Notes: a model not told the origin generated them from the sequence alone. A stretch of DNA of 28,679 nt from DATEOR01 sp046734455 (GCA_046734455.1 JBKPRJ010000096.1:1-28679), one strand, 5' to 3'; counted from the stretch's first letter, positions 5,626 to 14,240 are shown. Numbers and translations are program-made.

Positions 5626-7506
5626 CTACCAAGCGCCGCCGCCCCCGCCTCCGCCGCCGCCCATCCCGCCGCCGGAGAAGCCGCCGCCGAAGCCGCCCGA
5701 GCCGCTCGAGGGCGGGGCGAGCGCGCTGCCGAAGCCCGAGGAAAGGTCGCCGATTCCCAGCGCCGAGGGCCCGGAGCCGAGATCACCGGTCGGGCTGATC
5801 CAGTAGATGGACGAGGCCTGGTGGAGCTCGTCCGGCATGTAGAGCTGCGCGCCTTGGAGCACCCGTTCGGCGATCCCGAATGCGATCCCGTAGACGAGGT
5901 AGCGCTCCCAGAGCTCGAGCGTGGAGGGCGGGGCGATGTCGAGGCGGGGAAAGTCGGTGAGGTAGCGGCGGAAGGAATCCCAGCGCTCGGCCTCTTGCTC
6001 CGCGTCGGGCGAACGGCGCCGCCACAGGCTGACGTGCCGGCTGGCGAGGAGGAGCACGAGCGCGCTCACGCAGAGGCACGAGCCGAACGCGATGAGGAGG
6101 ACGTCGCTCCAGCGTGGGGCGAACGACTCGAACCGCTGGATCCCGATCGCGAGCATGATCGCGCCCGCGGCGGCGATCGGAATCCCGGCGCCGAGGAGGA
6201 CCTTGAGGCCGTCCGAGCGGAACCACTTGCGCCGGCGCACCTCGTCCCCGACGGCGCTCTTGAAGGCGGTGAACCGCTTGCTGTTCTCGGTGCGGTGCTT
6301 CTTGATCTCGTCGCGGAAGTTCGACAGGCGCTCGGTCCCGACGCCCAGCACCTCGTCGATCACCTTCGCGACCGGCCCCTCGACCTCCGAGACGGGCGCG
6401 TCACTGCCCATGCTGATCTCGAGGTCGGCCACGTCCTCGGTGCGGAGGCCGCCCCACGTGCTCTTCTGCGTCGTCACGGGCTGCGCCTTGTAGCGGCCCT
6501 TGCGGATCAGGTCGAAGAGGGTTGCGGTGAACTCGAGCGAGCCGACCGTCGGCGACTGGCGCAGGAGCGGGGGCACGAGCGCCGGCTCGAGCTCTGAGGG
6601 CGGCTCCTGCTCGTACTCGCGGTCGTAGGACGTCTTGCGCTCGCGGCCGTAGAACCACCACGTCGCCAGGAGCACGGCGAGGGCCGGGAGAAGGGCGGCG
6701 GCGAGAAGTATCAAGATCGTGCGCGGAAGGTGGTCGAGGGCGCTCCGAATCCGCTCTTGATCCTCTTCGAACGCGGCCGCGTTCGCGGTTTCCTCGGCCA
6801 CGATCCGCGGCAAGGCGTTGCCCCGCCGTACCTTCGCGCCGCCGGTCGAGGTGAGCAGGCTGCGCGGGAAGACGGCGCGCAGCTCCACGAACTGCTTCGG
6901 CGGGACATCCACCGCCCGCAGGAGTGCGCTGTCGGGCGCTCTCGTGACGTCCCCGCGCACGGAGACGGGGTGGCCCCAGACGCGCCACGACGGCCCGCTC
7001 GCCGACCCGGGCAACGTGAGCTCCGCGGTCAGCTGCTGGAGCGTCTGGTCCCACTGGTCTCCCCAGACGTTGAGGTCGACGTCGACGACGTCCTCGAACG
7101 CGATCGCCAGGTTGCTGAGGCGATAGCCGACGGTGAACGTGCGCAGCTCGTTGAAGGCCTGGAAGTGCCAGACGATGCGGTGGCCGCCGTCGATCGGCGT
7201 CTCACCGAACGTGTTCGGCTGGCCGCTCGATCCGAGCTCCGCGGATGCGCCGGGCGCATACCGGAGCCCGTTCTCCTCGACCGAGACGTCGCTGATCCGC
7301 TCGCCGTCCGCGAGCGGGATGTCGCGGTAGGCGCCGCTGAACGAGCCCTCGAAGACGAATGAGATTCGCTCCTCGATGGCGAGCGTGCCGTCGGTCTCGA
7401 CGGTGACGTGGACGTCCGCGGCGGGGAGGTAAAAGGACTTCGCGGCAGCCTCGCCGGCCGCGAAGAGCGCGAGCAGGACCGCCGTCGCGAGGACGGCAGC
7501 CCTCAG
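5626..7506 (-). CDS. DUF2207 membrane protein, Gly-rich C-terminus, CTG start
   Basis: A 626-residue envelope protein. The in-frame region from 7506 down encodes a signal peptide (basic RAA, then a hydrophobic run ending FAAGEAAA), an extracellular beta-rich DUF2207 domain (about 25-230), a transmembrane segment (LILLAAALLPALAVLLA), a cytoplasmic region, two further membrane segments and a low-complexity Gly/Ser tail ending GGGGGGGGGAW. The first conventional start codon lies at 7014, which would remove the signal peptide and most of the extracellular domain. The frame stays open up to lemA, and the only NTG at the right place is CTG 7506, overlapping the lemA TGA as CTGA. The lemA/DUF2207 pairing is common; the function is unknown. 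Confidence 0.85.
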   Translation of the reverse strand: MRAAVLATAVLLALFAAGEAAAKSFYLPAADVHVTVETDGTLAIEERISFVFEGSFSGAYRDIPLADGERISDVSVEENGLRYAPGASAELGSSGQPNTFGETPIDGGHRIVWHFQAFNELRTFTVGYRLSNLAIAFEDVVDVDLNVWGDQWDQTLQQLTAELTLPGSASGPSWRVWGHPVSVRGDVTRAPDSALLRAVDVPPKQFVELRAVFPRSLLTSTGGAKVRRGNALPRIVAEETANAAAFEEDQERIRSALDHLPRTILILLAAALLPALAVLLATWWFYGRERKTSYDREYEQEPPSELEPALVPPLLRQSPTVGSLEFTATLFDLIRKGRYKAQPVTTQKSTWGGLRTEDVADLEISMGSDAPVSEVEGPVAKVIDEVLGVGTERLSNFRDEIKKHRTENSKRFTAFKSAVGDEVRRRKWFRSDGLKVLLGAGIPIAAAGAIMLAIGIQRFESFAPRWSDVLLIAFGSCLCVSALVLLLASRHVSLWRRRSPDAEQEAERWDSFRRYLTDFPRLDIAPPSTLELWERYLVYGIAFGIAERVLQGAQLYMPDELHQASSIYWISPTGDLGSGPSALGIGDLSSGFGSALAPPSSGSGGFGGGFSGGGMGGGGGGGGGAW

Positions 7507-8057
7507 AACTGGACGCGTGGCGCCTCCCGCGCTGCCGCCTCCTCGACCTCGAAGTACTCCCGCGGCTCGAAGTTGAAGATGCCGGCGACGATGTTCGTCG
7601 GCACGGTCTCGAGCGCGTTGTCGTAGGTGAGCACGGCGTCGTTGTAGACCTGGCGCGAGATCGCGATCTTCTGCTCGGTCTCCGCGAGCTGGGCCTGCAG
7701 CTGCTGGAAGTTCTCGGTCGCGCGCAGCTCTGGATAGGCCTCGGCGACCGCGAAAAGCCGGCCGATCGCCTGCGTGAGCAGGTTCTCCGCCTGTGCCTGC
7801 TCCTGCACGCCTTGCGCCTGCTGGGCCGCGGTGCGCGCCTTCGTGACCTCGTCGAACGTTCCGCGCTCGTGCGCCGCGTAGCCCTTGACAGCTTCGACGA
7901 GGTTCGGGATGAGGTCATAGCGCCTCCGCAGCTGGACGTCGACCTGCGCCCAGGCGTTCTCGCAGCGGTTTCGCAGGCGGACGAGCCGGTTGTAGAGGGC
8001 GACGAGGATCCCCGCCAGAACGACGAGGATCACGACGATCACGATCACCCAGAGCAC
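7503..8057 (-). CDS. lemA: LemA family protein
   Basis: A 184-residue protein with one N-terminal membrane helix (MLWVIVIVVILVVLAGILVAL, about 1-21) followed by the helical LemA domain: NRLVRLRNRCENAWAQVDVQL, RRYDLIPNLVEAVKGYA and the C-terminal YNDAVLTYDNALETVP motif. All are family hallmarks. The helical bundle probably faces outside; its biochemical role is not established. The GTG at 8057 has TAGGGT six bases upstream, and that hexamer overlaps the stop codon of the preceding methyltransferase, so lemA likely has its own leaderless promoter. It is coupled to DUF2207 by a 4-base overlap. Confidence 0.95.
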   Translation of the reverse strand: MLWVIVIVVILVVLAGILVALYNRLVRLRNRCENAWAQVDVQLRRRYDLIPNLVEAVKGYAAHERGTFDEVTKARTAAQQAQGVQEQAQAENLLTQAIGRLFAVAEAYPELRATENFQQLQAQLAETEQKIAISRQVYNDAVLTYDNALETVPTNIVAGIFNFEPREYFEVEEAAAREAPRVQF

Positions 8058-8063
8058 GCGCCT

Positions 8064-8069
8064 ACCCTA
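8064..8069 (-). promoter_or_regulatory. -10 element (TAGGGT) of lemA
   Basis: TAGGGT is followed by six bases and the lemA GTG at 8057. It includes the TAG stop of the upstream methyltransferase. Predicted leaderless start. Confidence 0.45.
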
Positions 8070-8774
8070 AACCGCAGGACGGCGGGCAATCCAGACCGTG
8101 TCCTCGCCTCCATCGTAGGGCCGCAGGTCGAACCATCCGTACATCGCCTCGACCTCGAACCGGGCCCGCTCGAGGAGCGCGCGCCATTCCTCCGGCGCGC
8201 GCCACGCGAGCTCCATCGCGGTCTCGCCGCTCTCCCCGCGTACCGCCAGCGTGAGGACGCGGCGCGCGAGATCCCAGTCCGCGCGCTCCCAGATCCCCGG
8301 CTCGCGCTCGATCCAGCGGCCGTTGGTCTCCTCGACGTCCTCCATGCTCGGTGCGAACACGTCGAAGACGAAGCGCCCGCTGGGCTCGAGCAGCCGGTAG
8401 ACGGCGCGAAGCGCGTCGAGGCGCTCCTCGTCGGAGCGAAGGTGGAGCAGAGCGCGGAACGGGCACGTGACGAGGCGCACGGTCTCCCGCACGGGCGGCC
8501 GGCGAAGGTCGCCGAGCCGGAGCTCCAGGAGGTCGGAGACGCCGGCCTCCTCGGCCCGCGCCCGGCAGAGGTCGAGCATGCCCTCCGAGTCGTCGACCCC
8601 GATCACGTGCACACCGGCCTTGGCGACGGGAACGGCGATTCGGCCGGTACCCACGCCGAGCTCGACGACCGGGCCGCCGGCCTTGCGCGCCTGCGCCACG
8701 TAGAAGTCGACGTCCTCGGTGACGCTGCGGCTCCACGGGTCGTAGAGCGCGGCGATGGCGTCATAGGCCGACAT
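8067..8774 (-). CDS. Class I SAM-dependent methyltransferase
   Basis: A 235-residue protein of the methyltransferase-25 type. SAM-binding motif I is VVELGVGTGRIAVPVA, followed by the acidic end of the next strand (VIGVDDSEGMLDLCRAR). Later segments LLELRLGDLR and the CPFRALLHLRSDEERL region fit the rest of the Rossmann-like fold. The substrate is unknown. I prefer ATG 8774 because TATCAT lies seven bases upstream of it; GTG 8780 would begin two codons earlier but sits almost on that hexamer. The gene is divergent from pheS with only 23 bases between the two starts. Confidence 0.88.
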   Translation of the reverse strand: MSAYDAIAALYDPWSRSVTEDVDFYVAQARKAGGPVVELGVGTGRIAVPVAKAGVHVIGVDDSEGMLDLCRARAEEAGVSDLLELRLGDLRRPPVRETVRLVTCPFRALLHLRSDEERLDALRAVYRLLEPSGRFVFDVFAPSMEDVEETNGRWIEREPGIWERADWDLARRVLTLAVRGESGETAMELAWRAPEEWRALLERARFEVEAMYGWFDLRPYDGGEDTVWIARRPAV

Positions 8775-8781
8775 GAGCACG

Positions 8782-8791
8782 ATGATACGCT
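8782..8791. promoter_or_regulatory. Overlapping divergent -10 elements, methyltransferase (-) and pheS (+)
   Basis: On the minus strand TATCAT (8782-8787) lies seven bases before ATG 8774. On the plus strand TACGCT (8786-8791) lies six bases before ATG 8798. The two hexamers share two base pairs, and each promoter's upstream half must lie inside the other gene. Polymerases could hardly occupy both at once. Confidence 0.5.
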
Positions 8792-8797
8792 CCGGCG

Positions 8798-9793
8798 ATG
8801 GACGTCCAGGGCCTGGAAACCGAGGCGGAGAGCGCGATTGCGGGCGCTTCGACGCTCGACGAGCTCGACGATGCGCGGGTGCGCTATCTCGGCCGGAAGA
8901 GTGCCCTGAAGCAGGCTCTCCGCGAGGTTCGCGACCCGGAATCGGGCCGAATCCTCAACACGCTGAGAGAGCGGCTCGAGCGCGCCGTCGCGGAGCGGGA
9001 AACCGCCCTTTCCGGACAGGAGCTGGAGCGTCGCCTGGTCGAGGAGCAGGTCGACGTGACGCTGCCCGGCCACGCCACGCCGCGGGGCCAGCTCCACCTC
9101 GTCACGCAGGTGCGCCGCGAGGTCGAGGACATCTTTCTGGGGCTCGGCTACAGGGTCGTCGACGGGCGCGAGGTCGAGACGACGCACTACAACTTCGACG
9201 CCCTGAACCTGCCGACGACGCATCCGGCCCGCTCGCACCTCCAGTCGCTCTTCCTCAACGACGACGTCGTCCTGCGGACGGAGACCTCGCCGTCGCAGAT
9301 CCACGTCATGGAGGAAGGCGAGCCGCCCGTCTACATGATCTCGATCGGCCGCGTGTACCGGCGCGAGACCCCGGATGCGACGCACTCGCCCGTCTTCCAC
9401 CAGGTCGAGGGCCTCGCAGTCGATCGCGGGATCACGATGGCCGATCTCAAGGGGACGCTGCTCCACCTCATGCGTGCACTCTTCGGGCCGGAGCGGGAGA
9501 TGCGCTTCCGCACGCACTATTTCCCGTTCACGGAGCCCTCGCTCGAGCCCGACGTCTCCTGCTTCCTCTGCTCGGGCCTTGGCTGCGCCGTCTGCCGCTG
9601 GTCGGGCTGGATCGAGCTCGGAGGCTCCGGCATGGTCGACCCCAACGTGCTCGAGTTCGTCGGCTATGACCCGGAGGAGTGGACGGGCTTCGCGTTCGGC
9701 ATCGGTCTCGAGCGCATCGCCATGCTCCGCCACGGGCTGCCCGAGATCGGCCCGCTCTGGCAGAACGACCTCCGGCTCCTGCGGCAATTCTGA
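8798..9793 (+). CDS. pheS: Phenylalanyl-tRNA synthetase alpha subunit
   Basis: The 331-residue catalytic subunit of the (alpha-beta)2 PheRS, which attaches Phe to tRNA-Phe. An N-terminal coiled coil (about 1-85) precedes the class II core. Seen there are FLGLGYRVVDGREVE, the HPARS motif, RTETSPSQIHVM, the motif-2 region YRRETPDATHSPVFHQVEGL and motif 3 FGIGLERIAML. A CFLCSGLGCAVCRWSGW segment carries four cysteines, as in many bacterial PheS. The start has TACGCT six bases upstream and no Shine-Dalgarno. pheT begins one base after its stop codon. Confidence 0.98.
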   Translation: MDVQGLETEAESAIAGASTLDELDDARVRYLGRKSALKQALREVRDPESGRILNTLRERLERAVAERETALSGQELERRLVEEQVDVTLPGHATPRGQLHLVTQVRREVEDIFLGLGYRVVDGREVETTHYNFDALNLPTTHPARSHLQSLFLNDDVVLRTETSPSQIHVMEEGEPPVYMISIGRVYRRETPDATHSPVFHQVEGLAVDRGITMADLKGTLLHLMRALFGPEREMRFRTHYFPFTEPSLEPDVSCFLCSGLGCAVCRWSGWIELGGSGMVDPNVLEFVGYDPEEWTGFAFGIGLERIAMLRHGLPEIGPLWQNDLRLLRQF

Positions 9794-9794
9794 G

Positions 9795-12089
9795 ATGAGA
9801 GTTCCGGTCTCCTGGCTCCGCGAGTACGTCGAGGTCTCGGCCACGACGCAGCAGATCGCGGACCGGCTCGCGATCGCGACCGGGGAGGTCGAGCGCATCA
9901 CGCGCCGAGGCGTCGCCGACGAGGACGGCAACTACGGGCTCTTCAAGGTCGGGCGCGTCCTCGAGGCCGGCAAGCACCCGAACGCCGACCGGCTCCAGCT
10001 CTGCCGGGTCGACGTGGGGGAGGCCGAGCCGCGCCAGATCGTGTGCGGGGCCTGGAACTTCGGCGCGGGCGCGACCGTCGCCGTGGCGCTTCCGGGAGCC
10101 CTGCTCCCTGACGGCAACCGCCTGGAGCAGGCGAAGCTCCGTGGCGAGGTCTCGGACGGGATGATCCTCTCGGAGCGCGAGCTGGAGCTTGGCTCCGACC
10201 ACAGCGGCATCCTCGTCCTCGCCGATCCCGTCGAGCCGGGCACCCCGCTCGCCGACGTCCTCCCGCTCGGCGAGGAAGTGCTGGAGATCGAGATGACGCG
10301 CAACCGGCCCGATTGCCTGTCGGTGTACGGGATCGCGCGCGAGGTCGCAGCGCTCTTCTCCGGCGAGCTCGCGCCGCCGCCGGGCGGCGAGCCGGCAGCG
10401 CCGGGCGCCGAGACGCCCGATGTCACGATCGAGGACTACGAGGGCTGTCCGCGCTACATCGGCCGGCTCTTCAGGAACGTCGGCATCGCCTCGTCACCTC
10501 CGTGGCTCAAGGCCCGCGTGACCGCCGCGGGCATGCGTCCGATCTCGAACGTCGTCGACATCACCAACTACGTCATGCTCGCCCTCGGGAACCCGCTGCA
10601 CGCGTTCGACTTCGACACGCTCCGTGGCGGGAAGATCGTCGTGCGCCGCGCGCGCAACGGGGAGGAGTTCACCACCCTCGACGGGACGCCGCGCACGCTT
10701 GACCCCGAAGACCTCGTGATCGCCGACGGCGAGGGGGCGATCGCCTTCGCCGGGATCATGGGCGGGGAGGACACCGAGGTGCGCGAGGGGACGACGAACG
10801 TCCTCCTCGAGGCGGCGAACTTCGAGCCGGTCGGGATCCTGCGCAGCTCCGAGCGGCATGCGCTCCGCACCGAGGGCTCGAACCGCTGGGAGAAGGGCGT
10901 CGACCCGCACCTCGCGCCGCGCGCGGCCGCGCTCGCGACCGAGCTGATCGTCGAGCTCACCGGCGCCCGGTGGGCGGGCGACACCGATGTGCAGGGTGAC
11001 CTACCCGAGCGGCCGGTCGTCTCCCTCCGCACGGACCGCGTCAACCGCGTGGTGGGGCTCGAGATCGCGCCGGACGAGCAGCGGGGCGCGCTCGAGCGCC
11101 TCGGGTTCGAGGTCGGCTCCGACTGGAAGGTGACCGTCCCGACCTGGCGGGCGATCGACGTCACGCGCGAGATCGACCTGGTCGAGGAGGTCGCCCGCAT
11201 CCACGGCCTGGAGAAGATCCCGTTCACCCTGCCGACGCGGAGCGCGATGTTCGGCCGACTCGCGCCCGACCAGCGGCTGCGGAGGGTCGTGGAGGACGTG
11301 CTCGTCGGTGCGGGCTTCTCCGAGGCCTACACGCTCAGCCTCGTCTCGTCCGACCGCGAGGAGAAGGCGCTCCGGCTTCCCGATCCGCTCACGTCGGAGC
11401 ACGCCGTTTTGCGGACGACGCTTCTCGACGGCCTCGTGGCCGCCGCGCGCCACAACGTGAACATGGGGAACGAGGGCGTGCGGCTGTTCGAGACCGCGCG
11501 GGTCTACCTTCCGAGCAGCGAGGAGCTGCCCGAGGAGCGCCGCCGTGTCGCTGGAATCGCCGAGGGCGGGTTTCCGGAGGCCCGCGGCGCCGTCGAGACC
11601 CTCTTCGCTGCGCTGAAGCTCGAGCCCGGCTTCGAGCGGACGACCGCGCCCTTCCTCCACCCGGGCAAGGCGGCGCAGGTCCAGGGGGGCTGGCTCGGCG
11701 AGCTTCATCCGACGCTCCTGGACGGCGAGTGGGGAGTCTTCGAGCTCGACCTCGAGACCCTGCTGGAGCTCCTGCCCGAGCGCATCGTCTACGAGGACGT
11801 GATCACCTTCCCCGCGCTGCGCCAGGACCTCGCCTTCGTCGTCGACGAGACCACGTCCGCAGGCGCCCTCATCGCGGCGGCGCGCGAGGCGGCCGGGCTC
11901 GAGCTCCGCGACATGCGCGTCTTCGACGTCTACCGCGGCGAAGGGATCCCGGAGGGCAGGAAGTCGATCGCCTTTCACGCCGAGTTTCGCTCGTCCGAGC
12001 GCACGCTTTCCGACGAGGACGCTCGCGAGCTCCGGGAGAAGATCGTCTCGGCACTCGGCGAGCAGTTCGCCGCGGAGCTTCGAGCGTGA
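9795..12089 (+). CDS. pheT: Phenylalanyl-tRNA synthetase beta subunit
   Basis: A 764-residue protein beginning MRVPVSWLREYV, the standard PheT N-terminus, one base after pheS. In order: an EMAP-like tRNA-binding OB domain (about 40-150, with HPNADRLQLCRVD and IVCGAWNF), the B3/B4 editing region (GMRPISNVVDITNYVMLALGNPLH and IMGG), the B5 domain (VVSLRTDRVNRVVG), a degenerate core and the C-terminal ferredoxin-like anticodon domain (FPALRQDLAFVVD to the end). Length is normal. The next gene overlaps its TGA as GTGA. Confidence 0.98.
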   Translation: MRVPVSWLREYVEVSATTQQIADRLAIATGEVERITRRGVADEDGNYGLFKVGRVLEAGKHPNADRLQLCRVDVGEAEPRQIVCGAWNFGAGATVAVALPGALLPDGNRLEQAKLRGEVSDGMILSERELELGSDHSGILVLADPVEPGTPLADVLPLGEEVLEIEMTRNRPDCLSVYGIAREVAALFSGELAPPPGGEPAAPGAETPDVTIEDYEGCPRYIGRLFRNVGIASSPPWLKARVTAAGMRPISNVVDITNYVMLALGNPLHAFDFDTLRGGKIVVRRARNGEEFTTLDGTPRTLDPEDLVIADGEGAIAFAGIMGGEDTEVREGTTNVLLEAANFEPVGILRSSERHALRTEGSNRWEKGVDPHLAPRAAALATELIVELTGARWAGDTDVQGDLPERPVVSLRTDRVNRVVGLEIAPDEQRGALERLGFEVGSDWKVTVPTWRAIDVTREIDLVEEVARIHGLEKIPFTLPTRSAMFGRLAPDQRLRRVVEDVLVGAGFSEAYTLSLVSSDREEKALRLPDPLTSEHAVLRTTLLDGLVAAARHNVNMGNEGVRLFETARVYLPSSEELPEERRRVAGIAEGGFPEARGAVETLFAALKLEPGFERTTAPFLHPGKAAQVQGGWLGELHPTLLDGEWGVFELDLETLLELLPERIVYEDVITFPALRQDLAFVVDETTSAGALIAAAREAAGLELRDMRVFDVYRGEGIPEGRKSIAFHAEFRSSERTLSDEDARELREKIVSALGEQFAAELRA

Positions 12090-12811
12090 GCCAGAAGGCC
12101 GACACGGTCGTCTTCATCCCGGCGCTGAACGAGGAGGAGAGCCTCCCGGGAGTCCTCGACGAGCTGCGCGAGGAACTGCCCGAGGTCGACGTCCTCGTGG
12201 TCGACGACGGCTCGAAGGACCGCACCGCCGAGCTGGCCCGCGAGCGTGGGGCGGAGGTTCTCAGCTTCCCGGAGAATCGCGGGCTGCCGGTCGTCGTCGC
12301 CGCGGGCTACGAGTACGCGGCGCGGAAGCACTACGCCTTCTGCGGGCGGGTCGACGCCGATGGGCAGCACCCGGCCAAGGAACTGCATCGCCTGCTCGAC
12401 CGGGTTCGCAGCGGGGAGTGCGACGTCGCCGTCGGGTCGCGCTTCGTCTCGGGCGACGGCTACGAGCCCTATCGGTACACGCCGAGCCCCGCGCGCAGAT
12501 TGGGGACGGGGGTGCTCCGCCGCGCCCTGAAGTTGCAGCTCGGGCGCCCGTTCGGCGACGCCACGAGCGGAATGTACGCCGCAGCCGCCTCGGCCTTTCC
12601 GCATCTCGCACAGCCGTACACGACGGGCGCGCCCGAGGTGCAGGGGCTCCTGCGGCTCGCGGATGCGGGCCTCGTCGTCGAAGAAGTCCCTGTGAACATG
12701 CGCGAGCGGGCCGCGGGCGAATCTCGGATCTCCGGCAGGAAGGCGGTCAGCCTCGTCCTCACGGTGACCGGCACGATCGTGCTCTACCGCTGGATGAAGG
12801 GGCGCCGGTGA
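12086..12811 (+). CDS. Family 2 glycosyltransferase (polyprenyl-phosphate sugar type)
   Basis: A 241-residue GT-A enzyme. The N-terminal strand and loop FIPALNEEESLPGVLDEL and VVDDGSKDRTAELAR bind the nucleotide sugar; GRVDADGQHP supplies the DxD metal-binding motif; GSRFVSGDG and the ERAAGESRISGRKAV region are typical of dolichol-phosphate-mannose-synthase-like enzymes. One hydrophobic stretch near the end (VSLVLTVTGTIVLY) could anchor it to the membrane. Donor and acceptor are not known. It is coupled to pheT by GTGA, although the function appears unrelated. Confidence 0.9.
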   Translation: MSQKADTVVFIPALNEEESLPGVLDELREELPEVDVLVVDDGSKDRTAELARERGAEVLSFPENRGLPVVVAAGYEYAARKHYAFCGRVDADGQHPAKELHRLLDRVRSGECDVAVGSRFVSGDGYEPYRYTPSPARRLGTGVLRRALKLQLGRPFGDATSGMYAAAASAFPHLAQPYTTGAPEVQGLLRLADAGLVVEEVPVNMRERAAGESRISGRKAVSLVLTVTGTIVLYRWMKGRR

Positions 12812-13251
12812 GGCTTGTCGCCGTCCTCGGCTACTCGGCCTGGCGCGGCGCCGGTCTGCACCCAGTCTGCGAGGCCCGCGTGGCTGCGGCCGCCGAGCTC
12901 GCCTCCGAGGAGGACACGGTGCTGCTCACGGGGCGGCCCGAGGCCGAGCTGATGCGAGAGGTCTGGCCTCTCGGCGCCGGCCGCGTGCTGTGTGACGCCG
13001 AGGCGCGCGTCACCGCCGAAAGCGCGCTCCATGTCGCCCGCCTGGCCCGCCGGCTCGGGGCCGACGAGGTTGTCGCGGTCACTTCGTGGTGGCATTGCCG
13101 GCGCACCGGCGTCCTCTTCCGGCGGGCCCTCGCGGGAAGCGGGATCGAGGTGCGGACCGTCGGCGCCCCGAAGTGGAGCGGCCGGCTGCTCGTCCGGGAG
13201 GCCGCTGCCTACGCGGCGCTTCCCCTCCACCTGCGCCGGGCGCGCGCCTAG
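12808..13251 (+). CDS. DUF218/YdcF-like small protein
   Basis: A 147-residue protein that looks like a compact DUF218 (YdcF/SanA) domain: VAVLGYSAW at the N-terminus, VLLTGRPEAELM, AESALHVARLARRLGADEVVAVTSWWHCRRTGVLFRRAL and a closing basic helix. The TAESA and VTSWWH-RR segments correspond to the conserved E-T and S-xxH-RR positions of that family. No membrane helix is present, unlike SanA. GTG 12808 overlaps the glycosyltransferase stop as GTGA, which suggests joint work on an envelope polymer; that is inference. Confidence 0.72.
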   Translation: MRLVAVLGYSAWRGAGLHPVCEARVAAAAELASEEDTVLLTGRPEAELMREVWPLGAGRVLCDAEARVTAESALHVARLARRLGADEVVAVTSWWHCRRTGVLFRRALAGSGIEVRTVGAPKWSGRLLVREAAAYAALPLHLRRARA

Positions 13252-13580
13252 CGCTTACCGAAGAACCGCGAGAAAAACCCCGGCTTGTCGGGCTCGAGCC
13301 GGACGACGGGCGCTTCCTCGTACTCCGGCAGCGTTTCGAGCTCCGCCTTCGTCAGGTTCACCGTGACGTGGTCTGCCCAGATGCCGGTCACGCGTTCGGA
13401 TGGCGCCAGGCGCTCGACGCTCAGGATTCCGACCCTGACTGCGAGCCCCGTGAAGACGTCGGCGTCGGGATCGCCGACGACGCGGCTGACCGTCGCTGCT
13501 TTCTCCCCGTCGGAGGAGATGACGTCCGCGCCGGCTTCGACCACTTTCCAGGAGACCTGCGGCTCTTCCGCGGTGCTCAA
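13248..13580 (-). CDS. PRC-barrel-like protein
   Basis: A 110-residue protein with a PRC-barrel/DUF2171-like pattern: an N-terminal ADVISSDGEKAATVSRVVGDPDADVFTG stretch followed by LAVRVGILS, VERLAPSERVTGIWADHVTVNLTKAEL and a basic tail FFSRFFGKR. Such domains fold into a small barrel and often act as regulatory or RNA-contacting modules; no specific role can be assigned. The only sensible start is TTG 13580, overlapping the upstream stop as TTGA. Its 3' end overlaps the convergent DUF218-like gene by four bases. Confidence 0.72.
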   Translation of the reverse strand: MSTAEEPQVSWKVVEAGADVISSDGEKAATVSRVVGDPDADVFTGLAVRVGILSVERLAPSERVTGIWADHVTVNLTKAELETLPEYEEAPVVRLEPDKPGFFSRFFGKR

Positions 13581-14215
13581 ACCGACCGGCCTCCGACGCG
13601 CCAGACAGGGCCCTGGGTGGAGACGTGCGCGGTGTGCGAAAGCACGCGGAGCGCGCGAAGCGACCCAGTGATGCGCTCCGCGTCGAGCCGTTCCATGCAG
13701 CGCCGCGCCATCTCGGCTGCCGTCCCGTAGCCCTTCCGGCTCGCAACGCGAAAGCGCAGCACCGTCGGAGCGCCGTAGCGCGCGGGATTGACCGGCGCCA
13801 TGAGCAGCGCTGCCCGCGAGATGAAGTCCGACGACGAGAGCGCGAGTTCGGCGTAGACGTCCGACCAGTCCGGTGGGAGATCCGCGGCGAGCTCGTCCCA
13901 TTGCGCGACCAGCGCCGCCTCGGCGCGGCGCGGAACGACCTGTGCCCGCTCCACTGGCCGTTCCTCGGTGCCGACGAGGTCGACCCGGCCCCGGATGCCC
14001 TCGCGGTCGAGCCGCCGGAAGATCGTCTGCGGGTTGCGGTCCGGGCGTACGACGAGGCGGAAACTCGGGCCGGTTCGGCCCGGAGTGAGCGAGGCGAGGA
14101 TGAGCGCCGCGCGGTCCGGGTCGGCGTCCTCGGCGACCGAAAGCGATAGCCGTGCGGAGGTCCAGCCGTCCGGAAGCGCTGCGTCGATCTCACTCCACTG
14201 GTCGGCGAATCGCAC
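13577..14215 (-). CDS. Unrecognised protein with two similar halves
   Basis: I do not recognise this 212-residue soluble protein. It contains an internal duplication. Residues 6-80 (QWSEIDAALPDGW, later RAALILASLTPGR, ending RRLDREGIRGRVDL) align with residues 105-188 (QWDELAADLPPDW, RAALLMAPVNPAR, MERLDAERITGSLRAL). Repeats are about 80 residues with a linker rich in charged residues. There is no signal peptide or membrane helix. The GTG at 14215 has TAGACT seven bases upstream. It is divergent from the 2-oxoacid dehydrogenase operon and is followed by the PRC-barrel gene in the same unit. Confidence 0.75.
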   Translation of the reverse strand: MRFADQWSEIDAALPDGWTSARLSLSVAEDADPDRAALILASLTPGRTGPSFRLVVRPDRNPQTIFRRLDREGIRGRVDLVGTEERPVERAQVVPRRAEAALVAQWDELAADLPPDWSDVYAELALSSSDFISRAALLMAPVNPARYGAPTVLRFRVASRKGYGTAAEMARRCMERLDAERITGSLRALRVLSHTAHVSTQGPVWRVGGRSV

Positions 14216-14222
14216 GGGCGCA

Positions 14223-14228
14223 AGTCTA
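14223..14228 (-). promoter_or_regulatory. -10 element (TAGACT) of the duplicated-domain gene
   Basis: TAGACT is followed by seven bases and GTG 14215 on the minus strand. It lies back to back with the E1 alpha promoter, 12 bases away. Confidence 0.45.
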
Positions 14229-14240
14229 TTGACCTATTGC

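Noticed and set aside
5630..5710. GC-rich trinucleotide-like repeat at the end of the DUF2207 gene
   Set aside because: It encodes the Gly/Ser tail that is normal for this family; not an independent repeat element.
9541..9620. Four-cysteine CFLCSGLGCAVCRW segment in PheS as an unusual zinc insert
   Set aside because: Similar cysteine motifs occur in many bacterial PheS proteins, so it is not remarkable.
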